DNA of 15,195 bases from Zancudomyces culisetae (Eukaryota > Kickxellomycota > Harpellomycetes > Harpellales > Legeriomycetaceae). Under the pieces are notes generated by a model. It saw nothing but the letters and a program-made list of their open reading frames with translations. It did no database searches and was not told the DNA's origin. Shown piece after piece: positions 6,286 to 13,363 of this stretch. The DNA is taken from NCBI GenBank assembly GCA_001969505.1, contig LSSK01000272.1:1-15195 (forward strand), given 5' to 3'. The translations under genes were made by a program, and so were the position numbers. Numbering within the stretch: the stretch's first letter is position 1; each line of letters opens with the position of its first letter.

Positions 6286-8469
6286 TTATTGAGTAATAAA
6301 GGAAAGATCACTTTTGCCATCACTAGAAATACTAAGAATACTGCTTGGATTGCTAATAGTAGTATTTGAGTTTGAGTTTGAGTTTGAGTTTGGTATGGAA
6401 AATTGGGTAGGAGTATCAGTTGAATGAGGATAATAGTTAGTAATAAAGGGATGGGAGATTGCTTCAAAGGGATCCATACGTTTTGAAGGGTCAAGTTGTA
6501 GTAGACGAGTAAGGAAATCAAGCAAGACAAGACGAGAACGAGACTCGATTTCAAGTTCGTGAGGTAGAAGAGAGTCCTTAAAGGGATGATTGAGAATTAG
6601 ATCGGGAAGATTGGAAAAGGCAAAATGATCAGTACCAACTAAAGAAGAAGTATTATTGGTGGTATTATTGGTGGTATTATTGGTGGTATTAGTATTGGTG
6701 GTATTGGTGGTATTGGTGGTGGTAGTAGAGGAGGAGGAGAAGGAGAAGGAGGGATCTAAGTTTAGGTTTGGATTTAGACTTGGATTTGGGTTTGGATTTG
6801 GGTTTGGGTTTGGGTTTGGGTTTAAATTAGAGGCAGAGTATTCAAAAGGAGTTTTGAGTCTCCAGGAATCAAAACTAATACGTTTGTAATAAACAGTAGC
6901 TTTTCTTGAAAGAGCCAAGACAGAGGTAGAAGGGACACCAAAGAACATAGTGATACGGCGGATCTGATCATATTCAGAAGTGCCAGGCAGTAGCGGCAGG
7001 CCCAGAAACAGTTCAGCGACAATGCAGCCTAGCGACCACATATCGATAGCAGCACCGTATTCCATTTCCAGGAGGACTTCGGGGGCACGGTAGAAACGAG
7101 ATTGGATGTAAGAGTATTTTGTTTTATCTTCAAAGCAGGCAGAACCAAAGTCGATGATTTTGACGGAAGGAAGTTGCAGGTGGCGCAACAAAATGTTTTC
7201 GGGCTTGAGGTCAGCATGGATGATTTTGGCTTGTTTTAAGACACACAGGCCATCGAGAATTTGACGAGTAAAGACACGGATTAGGTTTGTTGATAGGCCG
7301 CGGTAGTTGTTTTGTTTGGTTAGTTCGTATAGATTGATGGACATTAATTCACTTACAATACACAAATGGTTACGAAACATAAAGTGTTCTCGCATAACCA
7401 GGAAATGGTGCTGGTCAAAGCAATCGTATTCGTTGTTAAGCATATTCAGTACCTGCACTTCGACCATGCTTTGCAGATAGTAAGCCTTTTCGTTTTTGAC
7501 TACTTTGACTGCATACATGTCACCAGTGTCCAAATCTTCACATTTGACTACTTGGCCAAACGTTCCACTGCCTAGACTCTCTAGAATGCGGTATTTCTCG
7601 CCTATAATATCATCAACATACAGAATATAGTCTGAATCCTCGTTGTCATATCCATCGTTTTGCACACCATCGCTCGGCTTGGTCAGAGCACGTCGCGGCC
7701 GCATTTCTTGTCGGTAGCTGAACTGTTCGTTGACTTGTTGGTACATCCGCACCAGCCCCATTGTAAGTCGCTTCGTTGGGTTTTCGTTATTATACACTTC
7801 CCGCTGCTCCTGCTCTTGCATTTCTCTAATTCGTCTCTCCCGTTCTCTACGCCTGTCCTCTCGCCTCCGAACCACATTCCGTCGACTCTCACTCGCCATC
7901 CGCACAAACATTTCTCCCGTAATCACTCCCTTACCTCCTTTGTTTGTCATTTCCTGTACCACTCGATTCATCTGCTTCTGTAGTTCTTTTCTATCCACCT
8001 CTTCCCTTCCCTTTCCCCTTTCTCTTTCTCTTTCTCTTTCTGTTTCTGTTTCTGTTTCTCCTTCCCTTTCCTTCTCTACTCTCTCTTTAGTCTCCTTGAT
8101 TTCTTCAATGAGCCCTTTTAATCCTCCCTTTTGTTTTTCAAACTTTTCTTCTATATTTCTTACTCTTTTATTTTCTTTTACATGATATTCAAATCCTGTA
8201 TTTGCTGCTTCTTTTTTGAGTCTATCTTCAATTTCCATTCCTCCATTACCTCCTCCACTACATCCTCCACTACATCCACCGATTATCCCCATCCCTACTC
8301 CTCCAAACTCTTCCTCCATCCTTCCTATTCCTCGTCTCTCCTTTTGTTGTTGCCTCATATCCATTCTATATTCGTATTTAGGTCCCATCATATATCTCCC
8401 CCTAATTATATCCTCAAGCGTACAATTCATCCCTTCCCCTCCCATGTCTATTCTATTCTCTAGTTCCAT
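6286..8469 (-). CDS. YAK1: Yak1-type DYRK protein kinase
   Basis: A 727-aa intact frame encodes a nutrient- and stress-responsive Ser/Thr kinase of the DYRK family. The family signature before the kinase domain is clear: RRALTKPSDGVQNDGYDNEDSDYILYVDD (about 259-287, cf. RRVLTKPSEGVHNNGFDNEDSDYILYVND in yeast Yak1). The kinase core has GSGTFGQ at 300-306, Lys322, Glu337, catalytic HAD at 418-420 with KPEN, DFG at 440-442, the activation-loop Tyr-Ser-Tyr at 452-454 (the second Tyr is autophosphorylated in DYRKs), APE at 462-464 and IDMWSLGCIVAELFLGLP. The C-lobe ends near HPFITNYY at 673-680. Residues 105-225 form a charged, coiled-coil-like region with Glu-Thr and Glu-Arg repeats. A low-complexity insert of about 60 residues (Asn-Pro, Ser, Thr-Asn repeats, 549-609) interrupts the C-lobe, and Asn-Ser repeats occur near the end. 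The DYRK box is upstream, so this start is sensible; the ATG has A at -3. Confidence 0.95.
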   Translation of the reverse strand: MELENRIDMGGEGMNCTLEDIIRGRYMMGPKYEYRMDMRQQQKERRGIGRMEEEFGGVGMGIIGGCSGGCSGGGNGGMEIEDRLKKEAANTGFEYHVKENKRVRNIEEKFEKQKGGLKGLIEEIKETKERVEKEREGETETETERERERERGKGREEVDRKELQKQMNRVVQEMTNKGGKGVITGEMFVRMASESRRNVVRRREDRRRERERRIREMQEQEQREVYNNENPTKRLTMGLVRMYQQVNEQFSYRQEMRPRRALTKPSDGVQNDGYDNEDSDYILYVDDIIGEKYRILESLGSGTFGQVVKCEDLDTGDMYAVKVVKNEKAYYLQSMVEVQVLNMLNNEYDCFDQHHFLVMREHFMFRNHLCIVSELMSINLYELTKQNNYRGLSTNLIRVFTRQILDGLCVLKQAKIIHADLKPENILLRHLQLPSVKIIDFGSACFEDKTKYSYIQSRFYRAPEVLLEMEYGAAIDMWSLGCIVAELFLGLPLLPGTSEYDQIRRITMFFGVPSTSVLALSRKATVYYKRISFDSWRLKTPFEYSASNLNPNPNPNPNPNPNPSLNPNLNLDPSFSFSSSSTTTTNTTNTTNTNTTNNTTNNTTNNTSSLVGTDHFAFSNLPDLILNHPFKDSLLPHELEIESRSRLVLLDFLTRLLQLDPSKRMDPFEAISHPFITNYYPHSTDTPTQFSIPNSNSNSNSNTTISNPSSILSISSDGKSDLSFITQ
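6365..6391. repeat. (TTTGAG)n hexamer in YAK1
   Basis: About four TTTGAG units on the plus strand encode the Asn-Ser repeat near residue 693-702 of the kinase on the minus strand. It lies in the non-conserved C-terminal tail, where length variation should be tolerated. Confidence 0.9.
6651..6723. repeat. GGTGGTATTATT / GGTGGTATT repeat in YAK1
   Basis: Tandem 9- and 12-base units encode the Thr-Asn tract in the C-lobe insert (about residues 582-608). The tract is G/T-rich on the plus strand and C/A-rich in the mRNA. It is in frame throughout, so slippage changes length without breaking the gene. Confidence 0.9.
6776..6821. repeat. TTTGGG/TTTGGA hexamer with a perfect G-quadruplex motif, inside YAK1
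   Basis: On the plus strand G3 runs at 6800, 6806, 6812 and 6818 are each separated by TTT, which is a textbook G3N3 quadruplex motif; another G3 lies at 6788. The kinase mRNA carries the C-rich complement and encodes the Asn-Pro repeat (about residues 550-563). The G-rich strand is the template for YAK1 transcription. Confidence 0.9.
8020..8058. repeat. (TTTCTC)n-(TTTCTG)n hexamers in YAK1
   Basis: About three TTTCTC units run into about three TTTCTG units. On the minus strand they encode the Glu-Arg and Glu-Thr dipeptide tracts (about residues 137-151) in the charged N-terminal region. Confidence 0.9.
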
Positions 8470-8491
8470 TCTTTTCTTTATTTTTCTCTAT

Positions 8492-8499
8492 TTTATATA
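8492..8499 (-). promoter_or_regulatory. TATA-like sequence next to the YAK1 start
   Basis: TATATAAA on the minus strand ends only 22 bases before the YAK1 ATG. If used, the transcript would start at or after the ATG, so it is more likely an AT-rich chance match or part of the leader. A second TATA-like run lies at about 8518-8529. Confidence 0.15.
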
Positions 8500-9258
8500 T
8501 TCAACCTGTTTCTCACTATATATTATACTTGTCCCTAGTATGATCTTTCTTTTTAATTAAATATTTCTCTATTATTTACACTCTTTACTCCCTCTTCTTA
8601 TCCTCCTACTCTTTCTTGTTTTTTTTGTTTGTTCGTTTATAAGCTTATTTGTGCTGAAAAAAATTAATAGTTCAATTCAAATACAACTCGAAAAAATACC
8701 AATAGTTTCCCCTATTTCTTATTCTTCACTCTCCTCACTTTTGAATTTATTGTTTTCTTCTTCGATTCTTAAGATTGTACACACAATTCGTTGTCTATTT
8801 TCAAATCTTATCACCTATGTGTGTATTTGTGTATATTTTTTTTTCGAAGCTAGTAATTTCCGTACCTTAATTGTGGTGTTGAATTAATTCTCATTTTATC
8901 TCTACTCTTTCTCTTTTTCAATCCACCCCTTTTCTTTCTATATTTATATTCCTATTTCTATTTGTTGTATCTGTTTCCGCTTTCCTCTTGTTTATTTTTT
9001 TACTGCCAGTCTTCAAAAAGAAAAAGTATTTAAATTTGTCTTTTCTTTTTTACTGCTATTTTTCCTCCTTGTTGATTATTAATGTACAAAATGATAATGT
9101 GTAATAACAAAACAATTCTCTCTAAAATCACTCGAGTCCGCTTATCCACTTTTATTTTTCCTTAATACTCTTTTTATTTCGATCGAAATTCTACTATTTT
9201 CACTAGATCGATTGTTTGTAATTTTCCTTTATCTAGTTCTTTTTATTCTACAATTTAA

Positions 9259-9465
9259 ATGGTCATGACATTTGAGAGAACTTTTTCGTCTGAGCATAGA
9301 AACCCTATTTACACTTCCAAGTCTATTCCTCGAGCTTGTGACCGTTTTTTTTTTAAAAAAAGCCTTTATCCCACTTGTCTTATCGGTGTACCTAGCTTCG
9401 AAATTCCTTTACTAAAACAGAATATGCAAGTTGTTGAAAAAAAAAAAGCTTATTTTTTAATATAA
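9259..9465 (+). CDS. Candidate 68-aa small ORF or relic, unidentified
   Basis: The frame opens MVMTFERTFSSEHRNPIYTS and contains RACDRFFFKKSLYPTCLIGV. About the first 160 bases are less AT-rich and less repetitive than the flanks, which is why I note it. It has no recognised domain, and two homopolymer runs (TTTTTTTTT-AAAAAAA near 9345 and an A run near 9440) lie inside it. It may be a decayed exon or chance. Confidence 0.18.
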   Translation: MVMTFERTFSSEHRNPIYTSKSIPRACDRFFFKKSLYPTCLIGVPSFEIPLLKQNMQVVEKKKAYFLI

Positions 9466-9862
9466 CAAGAGAATTGTCTAGTAATAAATTTTGTGAAGTA
9501 TGGATTTTTTCCACTATTCATTCAATTTGCCGAATTTTTTTTTTTTTTTTACATGCCAATTTGAATATAATTGTTTTGAATTGTTGATTATTTTTATTCT
9601 AATTCACATTTATTTATAATATAATTTGGTTTGATTGTTTACGAAAATCCTAAAATTAGCTTTTAATTTTATTTTTCAATTACTCATTTACAAAAAAATT
9701 TTTTTTTCATGTCTTGTTTTGTTACTAATATTGAAAATTAATACTAGATCCACCATGGAAATTAAATAATATAATATAATGTAATAAAAAACTAGCGCTA
9801 AAAGCTCAATGTTTTATTTCCGTCATTACTTGGAAATTCGTGATTTCAATGAATCAAACCTT

Positions 9863-9888
9863 TTATATATATACATTTATATATATAA
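9863..9888. repeat. Perfect 11-bp inverted repeat with a 4-base loop
   Basis: TTATATATATA at 9863-9873 and its exact reverse complement at 9878-9888 flank CATT. The arms are pure A/T, so the palindrome could extrude as a cruciform or hold TATA boxes for either direction. AT-alternating DNA makes such palindromes easily. Confidence 0.85.
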
Positions 9889-10033
9889 TGGGATTTTTAT
9901 TTTTATTTTTTACGTATAATTTTGTAATACCTGAACACTAGTATGTTATTTTTACATACTAGTAAAAGAAATGCTCTATTTTTTTTTGTTTATTTTTCCA
10001 GTGTAATAGAAAAGAACTAGATACCAACAACGT

Positions 10034-10054
10034 GTACATGATACATGGTACATG
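10034..10054 (+). repeat. Three tandem RTACATG heptamers
   Basis: GTACATG, ATACATG and GTACATG follow directly on each other, with TGTGTATT after them. The arrangement looks like clustered binding sites for a sequence-specific protein, but I know no factor to assign. Confidence 0.75.
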
Positions 10055-10392
10055 TGTATTGGGAATACTGTTGAAGTGAATCACTGATATGTATAAAATT
10101 TGTATTACATTACATTTCTGCAATCTGAATGTATTTTTTTTTATACCTTGTTTGTCATTTCTGTATCTATAACTTATAGCTTGTAACATGGTATAAATGT
10201 TTAATCATTTACTTTTAAATATTGTTCCCCATACAAACAGTAAAATGAATATGTACACATATAAAGAATATATATACTCCCCAAAGTCAAACCAAAGTTG
10301 GTAGAAATGACTTTTATTTTTGATTTGATGATCAATAATTTAAAATATTCCCAGGTTAGTGTAAAACTGGCAATTTAGAATTCACATCACCA

Positions 10393-10417
10393 CCCCACCA
10401 CCCCACCCCCCATCACC
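10393..10417 (-). promoter_or_regulatory. Canonical G-quadruplex motif in the intergenic region
   Basis: Plus-strand C runs at 10393-10396, 10401-10404, 10406-10411 and 10415-10417, with loops of 1 to 4 bases, give four G3+ runs on the minus strand. This is an isolated GC-rich block in AT-rich DNA. A regulatory role (quadruplex or zinc-finger site) is inferred only. Confidence 0.6.
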
Positions 10418-10828
10418 CGCTTTATTCGGCTCTTAGTTTCTTTGATATGTACAATACATGAACTTGTAAAACCAACACATTTACTTTGCTTTTGCTTTTG
10501 TATTTTGTATTTGTATTTTATTCAGATTTGATGGTATTAGAAGTATGATATAGCTGTACTAGACTTTTTTTTTTACAAGAAAATAAAAGAAAGGGGATGT
10601 GACAAAATACAACGAGGGACAAGTAACCTTTGTTTATAGCAGTTAAAGAATCATACAAACTTCTTTTTTTTTTTCATCATAGTATTAGTCAGTTACCTGA
10701 ATCAACAAGGTTCTAATGCTTGAACACCAAAAAAAAACAAGTTTAAATATTTTTTTCTTTATTTTTTTTTTTACCAAAACATTTATCAGCATTTAATATC
10801 TACACTAGAATTTAGTGCTACAACTTTA

Positions 10829-10859
10829 CTTTTTCTTTTTCTTTTTCTTTTTCTTTTTC
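10829..10859. repeat. (TTTTTC)5 hexamer repeat
   Basis: Five units of CTTTTT/TTTTTC form a pure pyrimidine tract on the plus strand. It is a simple microsatellite in the divergent intergenic region. Confidence 0.9.
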
Positions 10860-11086
10860 ATGTTTATTTCTTTGGTAGTAGTATTTTTACATACTATTTA
10901 ATCATATTTTTATTCGAGATTCTTCAAGTACTGAATAAACAAAAGTATCGTGAAGCGGGGAGGGTAGAAGGGGAGGAAAAGAAGGACGGTAGTTTTAGTA
11001 GATAAAAATATTGAATAAAATAAATACAATCAATCAGTCTGTATATAACTGGGCCTAGTGAAACATATCTATAATCTTTGAGGCTA

Positions 11087-11121
11087 CATTAATCATTAAT
11101 CATTAATCATTAACCATTAAT
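11087..11121 (+). repeat. Five tandem CATTAAT heptamers
   Basis: Units start at 11087, 11094, 11101, 11108 and 11115; the fourth reads CATTAAC. Each contains ATTAAT, an AT-rich half-site type. The 7-bp period is unusual beside the hexamers that dominate elsewhere. Confidence 0.9.
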
Positions 11122-11570
11122 TCTTGTTTTTTTGTAAATGTACACTGTTTCTCATAAATACGAACATTAATATTTCCAAATAGATGTAGAGTGTATTTAC
11201 TAAAATATTTACCAACATATATAAGTAGTGATTACGCATTAAATTAATTTTAGATAAAACCAAGAATCTTTACCATCTTACCAGCTAAATGTAGTGCCAA
11301 GGAATAACAAGCCATAAAATAGGCAAAAAGGAAATGTAGAAAAATACAAACATATTTTATTTTTTTACACAGCTAATATTATAAATCTATTTTGATTTCA
11401 CATGATTAATGGAACGTTTCAATTTACTAGGTTAAATTGAAGCTTGAATAAGGAAAAAAAAAAATCCATCCATGAAAATTATTCACAGTCTTTAAATGTT
11501 ATTGGTCAACAAAGGTATAACCAAACTAAAATGAACAAAAAAAAAATGTAAAAAAATGTAAAAAAAAAAT

Positions 11571-11590
11571 GAGGGGATGGAGGGGGGGGG
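11571..11590 (+). repeat. G-rich homopurine tract
   Basis: GAGGGG followed by ATGG and a run of nine G forms a short G-rich block next to long A tracts. It holds two AGGGG cores and could form structured DNA. Confidence 0.7.
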
Positions 11591-11630
11591 AAAAACACGA
11601 AAAAATAAAACATTTCTTAATTATCCAAAT

Positions 11631-11647
11631 TGTGTGTGTGTGTGTGT
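11631..11647 (+). repeat. (TG)8 microsatellite followed by a pyrimidine-CAG
   Basis: A TG repeat leads into TTCTTTTTTCCAG ending at 11660. The combination resembles a 3' splice site, so a 5' UTR intron of the AT-hook gene is conceivable, but no matching donor and branch point were identified. Confidence 0.8.
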
Positions 11648-12084
11648 TTCTTTTTTCCAGTTTCTGTAAAAGGAAAAAAATAGAAAAAGAAAAAGGAAAA
11701 AAGAAAATCATATAAACTTGTAATCAGACAAAAAACATTCAAAAAAATCAACTTTGCTGCAATGCTAGTCTTATTGTTAGTGATGAAAACCAACCCTATT
11801 GTTATTAAGTTTTAACGTGAAGAATCGGATAATCTTTATTTGCACAAAGTGAAACTCGGAAACAAAAAAATATATATAATATTCACACGTTCCTTTTTTT
11901 ATTTTTTCCTTTCCTTCTCCCCCTCTCCTGCTCCTCCAAGTTTTTTATAAAGGACGCCCAAGACCGAAACGTTACAACAATGATTTCCAAAAAGTTAAAA
12001 ATTAAAAAAAAATAAAACACAAAACAAAATAAAGCAAAACGAAACACAAAACGAAATAAAACTAAACAAAATAGAACGAAAATA

Positions 12085-12195
12085 ATGGTAACAAAGAGTT
12101 TGTTAGCTGTGGGTTTAAAAGTTAATAAAGAAAAAATATTAGGTTTCAGTAAAAAAATAAAAATAGTAAAAAACACGCAAGAAAAATTTTACTAA
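12085..12195 (+). CDS. Candidate 36-aa small ORF after an A-rich leader
   Basis: The frame MVTKSLLAVGLKVNKEKILG... TAA is basic and follows about 80 bases of A/C-rich sequence (12000-12084) of the sort seen in yeast leaders. If the AT-hook transcript starts this far upstream it would be an upstream ORF. No family is recognised. Confidence 0.12.
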   Translation: MVTKSLLAVGLKVNKEKILGFSKKIKIVKNTQEKFY

Positions 12196-12433
12196 TTCTT
12201 TTTTTTCTAAAAGCATTTTTTTTCCCGGAAACCCTGCCATTTATTTATTTGTTTTATGTAATAATAAAAATGCGAGTTACAAAAATATTTTGAACTAGGT
12301 GAAATAAAAAAAAGGGTGTTAGGAAATGTTACAGGTTGTACATACATATGTACTTTCATATATAATATATCGTGATAATGAGTTCAGGTAGTTGAGATTC
12401 GAAAAACCTGAAAATGGGCTTATAGACAATGAG

Positions 12434-12439
12434 CACGTG
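12434..12439. promoter_or_regulatory. CACGTG E-box
   Basis: A CACGTG core sits in the local context GAGCACGTGAGC, a block of mixed composition within AT-rich DNA. In yeasts this core is bound by basic helix-loop-helix factors such as Cbf1, Pho4 or Tye7. It is about 925 bp upstream of the AT-hook ATG. Use is unproven. Confidence 0.35.
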
Positions 12440-13309
12440 AGCAGGTTAATTTAATGTTCATAAAGCGCGTAGATTTATTTTTGCGTAATTAATTTTATCG
12501 TTATTATTTTTTTAGTGGTGAAAAGGGGTTAAAAAAAATCTCCGAGTAATGAAATCACAAGTGGTAAATAGAACGCTATTATTTATATTTTTTAGCTTTT
12601 TTTAGTATTAACTTGAATAATATTTAGAAAAATAATAGTAGAGCAAGTAAAAGAGTGGAAAAGAATTAATGCAAAAGATTAAAAAAAAGCAGAAATACGT
12701 AATAATGGGTAAATAAAAAGATTAATAGGTGATGGGTGAAAAAAGAACAAATTGGTGAGTCTAAGTTTGGGATTTGTGGTTAGTTCAGGTTTACTTTGAT
12801 TTAAAGTTTGTTTTTATTTTTTGGTCATGCGAAACAAAAAAAAATTGTAATAAAAGAAATTGGTTGGTGATTTCAATGTGAATAGTTCGTGTATTAATTT
12901 TTTATTTTTGCTAGTAAATGATAAAGAAATTAAAAAAAAAACTGGTATCATTATAGAAAAACGAAAAAGGTTGAACAAACAAGAAAGAAAAAAAACAATT
13001 ATAATTAGGTAATCAGAAAAGAAATCAAGTTGTACTAATAAAAATTGTTTAGATAAAAAAAGGTATGAAAAAAAAATAGTGTAATGTAGTAAAGGGGATA
13101 AAAAAAAAGCAAAAGGTTATAAAAAAAAGAAAAAAAGATGCGAAAATAAAATCCAAAATTATTTTTAATTCCAAAATTCGGTTTATACTTTTTAATTTTC
13201 AAAGAAGAAAAAATTAGTAATTTTTTTTTTGAGTAATTAATCATAATAATACTCGGGCTATTAATGAAATAAAAAATAAAAAAATAAACCAACAGGATAG
13301 ATCAGTTAG

Positions 13310-13317
13310 TATATAAG
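13310..13317 (+). promoter_or_regulatory. TATA box candidate of the AT-hook gene
   Basis: TATATAAG begins 54 bases before the ATG at 13364, and TATATAATAATATAT follows. If used with a short TATA-to-start distance, the 5' UTR would be about 20 nt (near 13340-13363). This would make the 4.9 kb upstream a regulatory region and not a leader. Confidence 0.35.
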
Positions 13318-13363
13318 CGATATATAATAATATATCTCAAGGGCAAAAGCGGATTTGCAAGGA

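Larger units (their letters stand above)
8470..13363. other. 4.9 kb divergent gene-free region between YAK1 and the AT-hook gene
   Basis: This is the shared upstream DNA of two divergently oriented genes. It is very AT-rich with many A or T runs of 8-14 bases. The part next to YAK1 (8470 to about 9240) is T/C-rich on the plus strand and the part next to the AT-hook gene (about 11900 to 13300) is A-rich on the plus strand, so both flanks are purine/A-rich on the sense strand of their gene. No open frame of gene-like length or recognisable RNA gene is present. AGGGG or CCCCT cores occur at 8709, 8926, 10592, 10969, 11572, 11581, 11920, 12524 and 13093. Specific repeats and motifs are listed separately. 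A long regulatory region, a replication origin or a regional centromere are all possible; the sequence does not decide. Confidence 0.65.

Noticed and set aside
6656-6889. Plus-strand hydrophobic frame (Val/Leu repeats) inside YAK1
   Set aside because: It is the complement of the Thr-Asn and Asn-Pro coding repeats of the kinase.
9845-9860. Minus-strand GGTTTGATTCA resembling a tRNA B box
   Set aside because: No A box or cloverleaf can be formed from the surrounding AT-rich sequence.
11780-11786. GTGATGA resembling a C/D snoRNA box C
   Set aside because: No CTGA box D or terminal stem was found within a suitable distance downstream.
12581-12591. ATTTATATTTT, a perfect match to the Saccharomyces ARS consensus
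   Set aside because: Matches are expected by chance in DNA this AT-rich, and the consensus does not hold outside close relatives of S. cerevisiae.
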